The position numbers were made by a program, and so were the translations under genes. Below the pieces are notes generated by a model. It saw only the letters and a program-made list of their open reading frames with translations, made no database searches and was not told the DNA's origin. A stretch of 64,000 nt of DNA, from contig NZ_CP019937.1 of assembly GCF_002117445.1 (NCBI RefSeq), positions 1,478,501 to 1,542,500 of the forward strand, given 5' to 3'. Source of the stretch: Ketogulonicigenium robustum (GTDB taxonomy: Bacteria; Pseudomonadota; Alphaproteobacteria; Rhodobacterales; Rhodobacteraceae). Shown here piece by piece: positions 8,696 through 17,597 of the stretch. The first letter of the stretch is position 1; each line of letters begins with the position of its first letter.

Positions 8696-10216
8696 TCACA
8701 GCCCGTGGTCGAATATCCCTGCGCCAGTGACACTGGCAGGGGTGACGCGACCGGCGGGCAAGGCGGGAATTAGCAGGTCGATCTCGGGCGGGGCAAGCGT
8801 GGCAAGGGCATGGGCCGCAGCGGTGAAACGTTCCAGCGCCTCGCTGCCCAATTCCGCGCCAGCCAGCGTTTGCAGCTTGCCGACATAGGCGTCCCACCCC
8901 CAAGGGGCCTTGCCGTTGGGGTGCGCATCGGCCACGCCGCGCGCTCCTTCGATCACCGTGCCATCGCGTAGGGTTATGATGATCTTGCCGCCGAACTGGC
9001 GCTTGTCGGGGTCTTGTTCGTGGTAGCGGGCGGTCCAATCGGGGTGCTCGACCGTGGTGATCTTGTGCCACAGACCGCGCTTGTCCGCCGCGCGGGCGCG
9101 CTCGCGCGTGTAGCTGTCGACATGGTGCCACGCGCCATCTTCCAGTGCGACGGCAAGGATATACATGATCGAATGGTCCAGCGTCTCGCGGCTTGCCTCG
9201 GGATCGGACTTTTGCGGGTCTGCCGCGCCCGTGCCGATCACGTGATGCGTATGGTGCGAGGTTTCCAAGACGATGCTTTTCACCTGATCCCAATCGGGGA
9301 TCTGGTGGCCCATCTCGATCGCCAGATCGATCAGTGCCTGCGCCTGATATTCAGCCGAATGCGCCTTGGTATAGGTTTCCAAAATGGCGCGGGGGCTTTC
9401 GCCAGCTTCGGGCAAGGTAACGTGATAGACGTCGTCCTTGCCGCCCAGCATCCAGGCGATGACGGAATCCTCGCCCTCGTAGATAGGCGATGGCGACCCC
9501 TCGCCCCGCATGGCGCGGTCGATGCATTCAACTGCAAGCTTGCCGGTGAAGCCGGGAACATAGGCCTTCCAGCTGGAAATTTCGCCCTTGCGGCTTTGGC
9601 GGGTCGAAAACGACAGGTGCACCGCCTGCCCCACCGCTTGATAGATCACCTCGGGCGGCAGGCCCAGCATCGCGCCGATGCCGGCGGTCGTCGCGGGGGC
9701 CAGATGCCCCGCGTGGTCTTTCTTGTATTTATGCAGCGAGATCGCCTTCACCAGCGCGACGTGGACTTCGTAGTGCACCGCGATCCCACGGGCCAGATCG
9801 GCCCCCGACACGCCCATCTGCTGCGCCACCGCGATCAGGGGCGAGATTGCGTCGCCGGGGTGCGAGTATTCGGCGGCCAGAAAGGTATCGTGATAGTCCA
9901 ACTCGCGCACGGCAGTAGAATTCGCCCACGCGGCCCATTCCGCGTCGAACCGCTGGGTGGCAGGCAGGCCATACAGCGTCGCACCGCCCTTTCGTGGGTG
10001 CCCTAGCGCCATCGCGCGGGCCGATGCAACCGGCCCGCGATTGATCGCCGCCAAAGCCACCGCCGCATTGTCGACGATGCGGCACGCGATCATCTCTAGC
10101 ACGTCGGCATCCAACGGGCCGGGGTTCGCGGCGAAGCTGGCGATATGCCACGCCAACTGGTCTTCCCGCGGCAGACGGGCGCTGGAAGGGTGGACCCGCA
10201 CATCGTAAGTCTTCAT
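8696..10216 (-). CDS. prpD: MmgE/PrpD family dehydratase, 2-methylcitrate dehydratase-like
   Basis: A 506-residue enzyme of the MmgE/PrpD family, normal for PrpD, which dehydrates 2-methylcitrate to 2-methyl-cis-aconitate. Family features include ELDYHDTFLAAEYSHPGD near residue 100 and ETSHHTHHVIGTGA near 310. The ATG at 10216 (MKTYDVRVHP) follows a purine-rich AGAGAGAG stretch. It lies 22 bases after tctA and upstream of gntR, so it is probably co-transcribed with the transporter. PrpD specificity is supported by the PrpB-like partner but not proved. Confidence 0.85.
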   Translation of the reverse strand: MKTYDVRVHPSSARLPREDQLAWHIASFAANPGPLDADVLEMIACRIVDNAAVALAAINRGPVASARAMALGHPRKGGATLYGLPATQRFDAEWAAWANSTAVRELDYHDTFLAAEYSHPGDAISPLIAVAQQMGVSGADLARGIAVHYEVHVALVKAISLHKYKKDHAGHLAPATTAGIGAMLGLPPEVIYQAVGQAVHLSFSTRQSRKGEISSWKAYVPGFTGKLAVECIDRAMRGEGSPSPIYEGEDSVIAWMLGGKDDVYHVTLPEAGESPRAILETYTKAHSAEYQAQALIDLAIEMGHQIPDWDQVKSIVLETSHHTHHVIGTGAADPQKSDPEASRETLDHSIMYILAVALEDGAWHHVDSYTRERARAADKRGLWHKITTVEHPDWTARYHEQDPDKRQFGGKIIITLRDGTVIEGARGVADAHPNGKAPWGWDAYVGKLQTLAGAELGSEALERFTAAAHALATLAPPEIDLLIPALPAGRVTPASVTGAGIFDHGL

Positions 10217-10238
10217 TTTCTCTCTCTTTTTCGGGTTA

Positions 10239-11723
10239 TCACGCGGCGGCGCGCAAGCGGCGCAGCAGCATCGGCACAAGGAACGTGCCCGCAGCAATCA
10301 ATAGCAAAACGACGGATGTCGGCGTTTCCAGCAGCACCCAAGGGCTGCCTTGGCGCGACGCAAGGGCGACCCGCAGCTGGTTTTCGGCCATCTGCCCCAA
10401 GATCAGCCCGATCAGCACAGGCGCGATGGGGAAATCGTATACCCGCATGACATAGCCCATCAGCCCGATGGCAACCATCAGCATCAGATCGACGACCGAG
10501 CCTGACACGCCCCAAATCCCGATTAGCGCAAAGATCAGGATGCCCGCGTAAAGCTGCGGTTTCGGGATGGACAGCAGCTTCACCCAGATGCCCACCAGCG
10601 GCAGGTTCAACACCAGCAACATGGCGTTGCCGATGTACAGCGACGCGATCAGCCCCCAGACCAGTTCGGGGTTGGAATTGAACAGGTTGGGGCCCGGTTG
10701 CAGGCCGTAGTTCTGGAACGCCGCCAGCAAGATGGCAGCGGTGGCCGATGTCGGCAGGCCCAGCGTCAGCAGCGGCACCAGAATGCCTGCGGCAGCGGCG
10801 TTGTTCGCAGCCTCGGGGCCGGCGACGCCCTCGATCGCGCCGTGGCCGAATTCTTCGGGCTTTTTGGCCAGCTTACGTTCCAACGTATAGCTCAGCATTG
10901 TGGGGATTTCCGACCCGCCCGCTGGCAATGTGCCAATAGGAAAGCCGATCACCGTGCCGCGCAACCAAGGCTTCCAGCTGCGGCAAAAATCCTCGCGCGT
11001 GAACCAGCGTCCGCCGACTTTCAGCGGCTTTTCCTGACTACGGTCATAGCGCGAGGCGACGAACAGAATCTCGCCCACCGCAAACAGGGCAACCAGAACG
11101 ACCGTCAGCTCCACGCCGTCCAGCAGATCGGCGACGCCGAACGTCAGGCGCGGCTGGCCGGTCATCTGGTCGATGCCGACGGTGCCCAGCGCCAGCCCGA
11201 TGAACAGCGATATGAACCCCCGCACCCGCGAGGCCCCCATCACCACCGCAACCGAACAAAACGACAGCACAGTCAGCGCGAAATAGTCGGCGGGGCGCAG
11301 AATAAAGGCCAGTTCGGCCACGCTGGGGGCAACAAAAGTCAGCGCGATGGTGGCAATCGTCCCCGCGACGAACGATCCGATGGCGGCTGTGGCCAGCGCC
11401 GGTGCGCCGCGCCCGTCGCGGGCCATCTTGTTCCCCTCCAGCGCGGTCATCATGGAACCGGCCTCGCCCGGGGTGTTGATCAAGATCGAGGTGGTCGAGC
11501 CGCCGTACATCGCCCCGTACAAAACGCCCGCAAACATGATGAACGCCGCTGTCGGCGCGATCGAGATGGTGACCGGCAGCAAAAGCGCGATCGTCAACGC
11601 AGGACCAATGCCTGGCAACACGCCAATCGCGGTGCCCAACACCGACCCGACCAGCGCCCAAAGTAGGTTCATCGGCTGCAACGCGACGCCAAACCCGTAA
11701 ATCAGCTGTTGAAAGCTATCCAT
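10239..11723 (-). CDS. tctA: Tripartite tricarboxylate transporter, large membrane subunit TctA
   Basis: Integral membrane protein of 494 residues with about 12 predicted membrane spans, the translocating subunit of TTT importers. Typical features are [17 protein letters not shown] near residue 30 and the glycine-rich [19 protein letters not shown] in the second half. It starts one base after the tctB stop, so the two are coupled. The longer frame upstream (to 11861) is out of family and overlaps tctB. Confidence 0.95.
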   Translation of the reverse strand: MDSFQQLIYGFGVALQPMNLLWALVGSVLGTAIGVLPGIGPALTIALLLPVTISIAPTAAFIMFAGVLYGAMYGGSTTSILINTPGEAGSMMTALEGNKMARDGRGAPALATAAIGSFVAGTIATIALTFVAPSVAELAFILRPADYFALTVLSFCSVAVVMGASRVRGFISLFIGLALGTVGIDQMTGQPRLTFGVADLLDGVELTVVLVALFAVGEILFVASRYDRSQEKPLKVGGRWFTREDFCRSWKPWLRGTVIGFPIGTLPAGGSEIPTMLSYTLERKLAKKPEEFGHGAIEGVAGPEAANNAAAAGILVPLLTLGLPTSATAAILLAAFQNYGLQPGPNLFNSNPELVWGLIASLYIGNAMLLVLNLPLVGIWVKLLSIPKPQLYAGILIFALIGIWGVSGSVVDLMLMVAIGLMGYVMRVYDFPIAPVLIGLILGQMAENQLRVALASRQGSPWVLLETPTSVVLLLIAAGTFLVPMLLRRLRAAA

Positions 11724-11724
11724 G

Positions 11725-12210
11725 TCAGCCCCCAATGAAGGGCAGGAAGTCGCCCAGTTGCAGCCCCAAGGCGTTGAAAAGCAGCCATGATAAACTGCCC
11801 AGTACCAGCCCAACGCCCAGATCCAGCCACAGCGTCCGCGACCCGAACGCGCGCGCGACAAGCGTGAAGCTGATCATCGCCGTCAGCGGCAAACCCAGCG
11901 CCTGGATGGTCACAATGGGCACCGCCGCGGCGATCAGGGCGAGAGCAAGCGCCTTGTGGTTCACGGGTCGGTCGGTGTCGGCGCTCTCGGTCGCCTGCGC
12001 CTCAAACGTGGCACCGCGCAGGATCTGGATCGCCAAAATCCCGCCCAGCAGAACCAGCCCCACGCCCACGATCATGGCGAAGGCCCCCGGCCCTATGCCC
12101 GCGTATCGGCTAGCGCCCGGCAAGAAACTGGCGCCCCATATACAGACACCGCCCATGCCGATCACGATAGCCGCAAGCCAATACGGGCGTGCTGCGTGAA
12201 AAGAAGTCAT
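11725..12210 (-). CDS. tctB: Tripartite tricarboxylate transporter, small membrane subunit TctB
   Basis: A 161-residue membrane protein with four hydrophobic segments (about residues 10-30, 43-63, 88-110 and 125-155), the normal topology for TctB. It lies between tctC and tctA in the usual C-B-A order. Sequence conservation in this family is low, so the call rests on length, topology and position. Confidence 0.92.
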   Translation of the reverse strand: MTSFHAARPYWLAAIVIGMGGVCIWGASFLPGASRYAGIGPGAFAMIVGVGLVLLGGILAIQILRGATFEAQATESADTDRPVNHKALALALIAAAVPIVTIQALGLPLTAMISFTLVARAFGSRTLWLDLGVGLVLGSLSWLLFNALGLQLGDFLPFIGG

Positions 12211-12278
12211 CGGATTTCCCTTTCGGGTCTATCGGGTGAAAAGGTGGCAGGGGCACAGGCCCCTGTCTGTACGGCCTG

Positions 12279-13250
12279 CTATTCGATCAGACCTGCCCCT
12301 TTCAGGATGTCGCCGATGCGCTCGTTCTCGGCGGCGATGAAGTCGCCGAATGCGGGGCCGGACAGATAGAACCCGTCCCAGCCTTGCGTTTGCAGCACCT
12401 GCGCCCACGCGTCGCTGTCGTTCAGCGCATCAAAGCGCGCGACCCATTCGGCGGCGTTGTCGGCGGGCATGTCTGGCGCGCCCAAGATGCCGCGCCAGTT
12501 CGCGATTTCCACATCAAAGCCCGCTTCTTTGAAGGTCGCGACATCGGGCAGGCTGGCATGGCGTTCGGCCGATGTGATGCCAAGGATACGGATGCGGTCT
12601 TGTTCCTCGAACGGGACGAATTCCGAAATGCCCGAGATCCCGGCCACAAGCGTGCCGTTCACAATACCCGTCACGGTTTCGGCCCCCGATGTTTGGGGGA
12701 TGTAGTTCAGGTCGGCCACCGGAATATCGGCGGCTTGCGCCAACAATGCCAGCGCGATGTGGTCAACCCCGCCCGCCGAGCCGCCGCCTACCGGCACGGC
12801 ACCGGTGTTTTCCTTCAGCGCGGTGACCAGCTGCTCCAGTGTCTGGATCTCGGACCGCGAGTCGACGGCGATCACCAGATGTTCGGCCGTCAGCCGCGCG
12901 ATCGGCGTATATGTCGACAGATCAATGGGCGAGCTGTTCAGCATGATCGACCCTACCGTGATGGCGCCGAACACGGCCAAGGCATCAGCCTTGCCCTTTT
13001 CACTGTTCTGAAACGCCGCCAGCCCGATAGTGCCCCCCGCACCGCCGGTATTCGTAAAGCTGACGCCATCGGTGTAGATACCGGCGGCATTCATGGCGCC
13101 AAAGGCCTGCCGCCCGGTGCCATCCCACCCCCCGCCCGGCCCTGCGGGGATCATGACCGACACATCTGCCGCAGCATTGGTGGCGTGCAGACCCGCGCCC
13201 AGCATCACAGACACCGCGCCAAGCACGGCAATCTTCTTGATATTCATCAT
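12279..13250 (-). CDS. tctC: Periplasmic solute-binding protein TctC/Bug family
   Basis: Periplasmic receptor of 323 residues that delivers a carboxylate to TctAB. An N-terminal signal peptide (about residues 1-27, ending near NAAA) precedes the Bug motif VMIPAGPGGGWDGTGR, which in the family binds the ligand's carboxylate through ordered water. The second Bug loop is VPVGGGSAGGVDHIA. Two ATGs lie in tandem (13250, 13247) after a GGAGG site; either may be used. It is the first gene of the operon and is normally the most expressed. Confidence 0.93.
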   Translation of the reverse strand: MMNIKKIAVLGAVSVMLGAGLHATNAAADVSVMIPAGPGGGWDGTGRQAFGAMNAAGIYTDGVSFTNTGGAGGTIGLAAFQNSEKGKADALAVFGAITVGSIMLNSSPIDLSTYTPIARLTAEHLVIAVDSRSEIQTLEQLVTALKENTGAVPVGGGSAGGVDHIALALLAQAADIPVADLNYIPQTSGAETVTGIVNGTLVAGISGISEFVPFEEQDRIRILGITSAERHASLPDVATFKEAGFDVEIANWRGILGAPDMPADNAAEWVARFDALNDSDAWAQVLQTQGWDGFYLSGPAFGDFIAAENERIGDILKGAGLIE

Positions 13251-13290
13251 TTTCTCCTCCCATCGTCGCGCTGCGCCGAACCCTCCACAG

Positions 13291-13366
13291 TTCTGTCGGC
13301 AGAATGACGTAATGACAGTGAAAATCATTCCACATGCGGCGGTCAATCAAAATTATGTCGACAGAA
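13291..13366. promoter_or_regulatory. Paired 14-bp palindromes ahead of the tct-prp operon
   Basis: Two near-palindromes of the same design lie upstream of tctC: TTCTGTCGGCAGAA at 13291-13304 and TTATGTCGACAGAA at 13353-13366, centres 62 bases apart. The shared consensus is TTNTGTCGRCAGAA. The length and dyad symmetry suit a dimeric GntR/FCD regulator, and such a regulator is encoded in the operon. The assignment to that protein is inference. Confidence 0.65.
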
Positions 13367-13382
13367 TTAAGTTTGACCGCAA

Positions 13383-13412
13383 AAGAAAGGCCCCCAGTCG
13401 GAGGCCTTTCTT
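13383..13412 (-). terminator. Terminator after the phosphate permease
   Basis: Inverted repeat AAGAAAGGCC / GGCCTTTCTT with an 8-10 base loop. On the minus strand it is followed by a T-run, as expected for intrinsic termination downstream of the PiT gene, and it insulates that gene from the tct promoter region. Confidence 0.8.
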
Positions 13413-13443
13413 GCTACATATTGGAATATCGGGATTTTATCGC

Positions 13444-14979
13444 TTAGCCGACAAAAAGCCGCAGAGTTAGGAAAGAGAGCGCCGAGAGGAACGCAGTCGC
13501 GGGAACTGTGATCACCCAAGCCGCTATGATCGTCAGGAAGTGGGAACGGCGCACCAATTTGCGGCGACTACGTTCCTCGGTGGCGATGCTGGGGCTGGTG
13601 GGGCTGTTATCGTCGCCGCGACTCATGCGGCGAGCCTCGGTCCATTCGCGGAAGAACCCTACGCCGAAAATGCCGCCAATGGCGATATGGGTCGAACTGA
13701 CCGGCAGCCCCAGCCACGACGCAGCAATAACGGTAACGGCTGCCGAAAGGGCGACACAATAGGCCCGCATCGCGTTGAGCTTCGTGATCTGGTCGCCCAC
13801 CATGGCAATCAGCTTCGGCCCGAACAGCAGCAGCCCGACCGAAATCCCCAACGCACCAATGACCATCACCCACGTCGGGATTGTTATGGCGCTGCTGCTG
13901 TCCTGCCCCAGCGCGTGAACGATAGCGGCCAGCGGGCCAATAGCGTTCGACACATCATTCGCGCCATGCGCGAAGCTCATCAATGCGGCCGAGAGGACCA
14001 GCGGCAGTTGGAACAGCACCTTCAGCGACTTGTTCCGGTTCTCAAGCCCCTTGGCCTTGTAGCGCACATAAGGGCGCGACAGCAGATAGGCAATAACGCC
14101 CGCAGCCAGTCCGATCAGCAGCGCGCCGCCAAAGGTGACATGCACAATCTGCTTCAGCCCTTTGATCGTCAGATATGCACCAAACGCCCATGACATCACG
14201 CCGATCAGCACCGGCACCCAGACACGCGCGGCCGCAATCTTGTCGGCACGGTCGATGATCAAGCGATGCAGCGCAGCCAACACGGCCGCCGCCAGCACGC
14301 CGCCCAGCAGCGGCGAAATCACCCAGCTGAGGGCGATACGACCGATCCCGCCCCAATCGACCCCCCCGAAACCAGCCGCTGCGATGCCTGCGCCCAGCAT
14401 CCCACCCACAATCGCATGTGTGGTCGAGACCGGCGCGCCGATCCACGTTGCAAGGTTGATCCAGATTGCCGACGACAACAGCGCCCCGATCATCGCGATG
14501 ACGAAAATGTCGGTGCTGGCAAAGCTGGTCGGCGCGACAATGCCGTTGGCTATGGTGCCCACAACCTCGCCACCAGCGATCAGCGCGCCGGCGGTTTCGC
14601 ATACGGCTGCAATCGCCAGCGCCCAGCCCATGGTCAGTGCCTGCGCACCGACCGCGGGGCCCATATTGTTTGCCACATCGTTGGCGCCGATGTTCAGGGC
14701 CAGATAGGCCGCAAAAACCGAAGCTAGCACAATCATGACGCCGCCGGGCAAACCGCCGACGATCAGCGTCGCCCAGACAGCGGCCAGTGCGATAAAAACC
14801 ATGGCGACACCAATGCCGACCAACGGACGCGCCACATAGAACGCGGCATCCTCGACACGCGAGATACGGTTCAGATCGCGATCGAGGGCCTCCCACGTGC
14901 GCTGCGGGCCCTGCAAAGGGGCGGTCGGGGTTCGACCTTGGGGTGTGGCCCCACGGCCTGTGTCAGAACGATCGCTCAC
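13444..14979 (-). CDS. pit: PiT-family inorganic phosphate permease
   Basis: A 511-residue low-affinity phosphate:cation symporter in the inner membrane. The duplicated PiT signature is clear: NIGANDVANNMGPAVGA in the first half and AHGANDVSNAIGPLAAI in the second, with STTHA and SSTHI loops. About 10-12 membrane spans flank a central cytoplasmic loop (RYKAKGLENRNK). Translation starts at GTG 14979, preceded by AGAGGT. It lies 46 bases after the NUDIX gene on the same strand and ends at the hairpin 13383-13412. Confidence 0.93.
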   Translation of the reverse strand: MSDRSDTGRGATPQGRTPTAPLQGPQRTWEALDRDLNRISRVEDAAFYVARPLVGIGVAMVFIALAAVWATLIVGGLPGGVMIVLASVFAAYLALNIGANDVANNMGPAVGAQALTMGWALAIAAVCETAGALIAGGEVVGTIANGIVAPTSFASTDIFVIAMIGALLSSAIWINLATWIGAPVSTTHAIVGGMLGAGIAAAGFGGVDWGGIGRIALSWVISPLLGGVLAAAVLAALHRLIIDRADKIAAARVWVPVLIGVMSWAFGAYLTIKGLKQIVHVTFGGALLIGLAAGVIAYLLSRPYVRYKAKGLENRNKSLKVLFQLPLVLSAALMSFAHGANDVSNAIGPLAAIVHALGQDSSSAITIPTWVMVIGALGISVGLLLFGPKLIAMVGDQITKLNAMRAYCVALSAAVTVIAASWLGLPVSSTHIAIGGIFGVGFFREWTEARRMSRGDDNSPTSPSIATEERSRRKLVRRSHFLTIIAAWVITVPATAFLSALSFLTLRLFVG

Positions 14980-15025
14980 AGTGACCTCTTGCGTCGTATG
15001 GATCGGATGGGGTTTTGCCGCTGGC

Positions 15026-15496
15026 TCAGGCGTGCGCGACCACGCTGGCGCTGTCGCGCAGCAGGGCTTTTAGCTCGGGCTCGTCCACCAGCCGAGCGGC
15101 CTCGTCGGGGCTGACCCAGCGACGCTCGCGGCGGCCCGCCTCGGGGTAGGTTTCCAGCAAGGTGCGCACTTCGATGGCGTAGACGTCAACTTCGGTGCGC
15201 ACAGGCACGTTGCCGCGCATACGCTTGACGTAATGGTATTGGCCGATGCGGGTCGGGCCTGCGCCAACGGGGCTGATGCCCGCCTCTTCCCAGGCTTCTT
15301 CCAGTGCGACGGCGGCGCTGTCACGGCCGTTTTTCGGCCAGCCCTTGGGCACAATCCAACGGTGCGTGGTCAGCGATGTGATCAAGAGCACTTCGAACGC
15401 CCCTGCATTCACACGCCAGCACAGGGCGGCAACCTGAAAGCGCGCCGGGCGGCGCAGCATGGGCGCGATGAAATTGACCCAGAGTGATTTGAACAT
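15026..15496 (-). CDS. NUDIX hydrolase
   Basis: A 156-residue NUDIX-fold pyrophosphohydrolase. The NUDIX box reads GWPKNGRDSAAVALEEAWEEAG: the metal-binding EExG core is intact, but the usual first E and the R of the RE pair are replaced, a pattern seen in diphosphoinositol-polyphosphate-type bacterial NUDIX proteins. I chose ATG 15496, which has GAGG upstream; ATG 15508 is also in frame but lacks a ribosome site. Substrate unknown. Co-directional with pit, so possibly in one transcript. Confidence 0.8.
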   Translation of the reverse strand: MFKSLWVNFIAPMLRRPARFQVAALCWRVNAGAFEVLLITSLTTHRWIVPKGWPKNGRDSAAVALEEAWEEAGISPVGAGPTRIGQYHYVKRMRGNVPVRTEVDVYAIEVRTLLETYPEAGRRERRWVSPDEAARLVDEPELKALLRDSASVVAHA

Positions 15497-15581
15497 GGCA
15501 GGCCTCATTCAGGCGACGACAGCTTACAGGGCCTGCAAAGCCAGCTTTTGCCGTGGAAGCCAAGGCCTTGCAGAAACAAAA

Positions 15582-15599
15582 CCTGCCCTTACGGGCAGG
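15582..15599 (-). terminator. Terminator after the MFS exporter
   Basis: Stem CCTGCCC / GGGCAGG with a 4-base loop. On the minus strand it is followed by TTTTGTTT. It lies 40 bases past the MFS stop. Confidence 0.75.
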
Positions 15600-15638
15600 C
15601 TTCGCTGAATTGTGACAGTTTTATGACAGCGCTATATG

Positions 15639-17114
15639 TCAGTGATTTTCGCCGGGGGATTTTCCCTGCACAAAAAACGCGCCGACAATCGCAAGGATCG
15701 ACAATGCGCCGGCGAGGGTAAACGCCGTCTGAATACCCCCCAGAATCGCATCGGCGACATCCGCCCCGCCGGTCGCCAGCGCCGCGCTGCGCAAAGTCAT
15801 GACCGAGATAAGAACCGCGATCCCCGCCGCGCCCGCAACCTGTTGCAGCGCGCTGACCAACGCTGAGCCGTGGCTGTAAAGCTGCTTGGGCAGCGCCCCA
15901 AGGCCCGAGGAAAACAGCGGCGTAAACAGCAAAGCCAACCCAACGCTTAAGGCAAGGTGCGCAACCAGCAGCAGCGCGATCGAGCTGCCCGAGGCCGACA
16001 TAGTGAATAGGGCTACCGTCGTGAGCATCGAGCCGGGCAACACCAGAACGCGCGCGCCGCGGCGGTCATAGATCCTTCCGACGATGGGTGCCATCGCCGC
16101 CATTACGAGACCGCCCGGCAGCAGCATCAAGCCCGATTGCAAGGTCGTCAGACCTTGCACGTTCTGCATCAGGATCGGCAGCAAAATCACCGCGCCGAAC
16201 AGGCCCAACATAGAAAACGCCAGTACGATCAGCGCCACAGCATAGGCCGGATGACGCAGGGTGCGCAGGTCTAGCAAGGCACGATTTTCACGCTGCAGTC
16301 GCAACTGGCGCAGAACGAACAGAACCAAAGCAATCGCCCCGATAGCGGGCGACAGCCACAGCGGCAATGCGCTGCCGCCGCCATGCGCAGCGCCCTCGCC
16401 AATCGAGGACAGGCCATAGACCAGCCCGCCAAAGCCGATAGCCGAGAGGACGACCGACAGCAGATCGAGCGGTGCCTTGCGCGTCTCACCGATGTTCCGC
16501 ATCAGCTTATACCCAAGGGTCAGCGCCGCCAATCCGACAGGCAGAACCAGCCAGAACATCCAGCGCCAGCTCAGCACCTCTAGAATGACGCCCGAGATGG
16601 TCGGGCCTAGCGCGGGGGCGACCGAAATCACGATAGAAATGTTACCCATCGTCCGGCCGCGGCTTTCCGGGGGCACGACCGTCATCACGGTCGTCATCAT
16701 CAGCGGCATCATGATGGCGGTGCCGACCGCCTGCACGATGCGGCCAACCAACAAAAAACCGAATGTCGGCGATGCGGCGCAAATCAGCGTGCCCAAGCAA
16801 AAGCTGGTCATGGCCACGATAAACACCGCACGCGTTGTCAAACGCTGCATGATGAAGCCCGTCGTCGGGATGACGACAGCCATCGTTAGCAGGAATGCCG
16901 ATGTCAGCCACTGCGCCGCGCTGGCCGAGATATTCAGATCGGCCATCAGGCTGGGCAGCGCCACGCTCATGATCGTCTCGTTCAGGAAGACGACGAACGT
17001 GGCCACAAGCAACAGTGTGATAACAATGCGGTTGCGCGCTTTTTCTTCGGCGGATTGCGCTGACGCGGATGGCGCGGGGTCGTGTGACCCAGCGAGGGAA
17101 TCAGGTGCTGACAT
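15639..17114 (-). CDS. MFS drug/metabolite exporter, DHA2 (14-TM, EmrB-like) family
   Basis: Inner-membrane proton antiporter of 491 residues with about 14 membrane spans, typical of the DHA2 family. A cytoplasmic N-terminus is followed by NETIMSVALPSLMADL in TM1, GRIVQAVGTAIMMP (motif C-like antiporter region) and SWRWMFWLVLPVG. It is divergent from the NRPS gene across a 480-base spacer, which suggests, without proving, that it exports the NRPS product. Substrate is otherwise unknown. Confidence 0.88.
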   Translation of the reverse strand: MSAPDSLAGSHDPAPSASAQSAEEKARNRIVITLLLVATFVVFLNETIMSVALPSLMADLNISASAAQWLTSAFLLTMAVVIPTTGFIMQRLTTRAVFIVAMTSFCLGTLICAASPTFGFLLVGRIVQAVGTAIMMPLMMTTVMTVVPPESRGRTMGNISIVISVAPALGPTISGVILEVLSWRWMFWLVLPVGLAALTLGYKLMRNIGETRKAPLDLLSVVLSAIGFGGLVYGLSSIGEGAAHGGGSALPLWLSPAIGAIALVLFVLRQLRLQRENRALLDLRTLRHPAYAVALIVLAFSMLGLFGAVILLPILMQNVQGLTTLQSGLMLLPGGLVMAAMAPIVGRIYDRRGARVLVLPGSMLTTVALFTMSASGSSIALLLVAHLALSVGLALLFTPLFSSGLGALPKQLYSHGSALVSALQQVAGAAGIAVLISVMTLRSAALATGGADVADAILGGIQTAFTLAGALSILAIVGAFFVQGKSPGENH

Positions 17115-17597
17115 CGGGATGCTCGGGATAAGGGTTTGGGCCGCGCAAAGACGGACAGGCTATTGATCAGCGCACGCAGCCAGAGTCAAGGCGTTCGTCG
17201 CCTTGGGCACGCAACCAAAGTGATTGCGGACGCACGGCCCAATTAACGGCGCACTATGGCAGTTTCATGTCGTCTGGGGCTCGCCGCGCGCTTTTTCTTG
17301 CGCCCTTCAGATGCACATAAGGCTGCCGTGAATGGCGCGCGCCTCATCTGCGGCATGCGCAAATGGTTAACATGCAAACAGCCACTCACCCTCATTGCTC
17401 TGCACAATTATGCGGCATTTTCCATGCAAGTTAACATGTTAGGCGCATCATACCTTGCCCACTCTGGTTTTATTTTCAATCTTAGGTTGCGTAATAGTAA
17501 ACGTCACCGTTCTGTTAAACGCTGATGCCAGCGTCGACATAAGCGACCGAATTAACCAATCGATACACAACTTTTCCGCGAAACCGGAGGGCACCCC
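17115..17597. promoter_or_regulatory. Divergent spacer between MFS exporter and NRPS
   Basis: About 480 bases with no credible gene, becoming AT-rich towards the NRPS. It must hold promoters for both directions. GTTAACATG occurs twice in the same orientation (17366-17374 and 17430-17438), the second inside the perfect palindrome TAACATGTTA (17432-17441). These could be operators. A GGAGG ribosome site lies seven bases before the NRPS ATG. Confidence 0.5.

Noticed and set aside
12384..13307. Plus-strand open frame of 307 codons
   Set aside because: Antisense to tctC and His/Arg-rich, with no domain or ribosome site.
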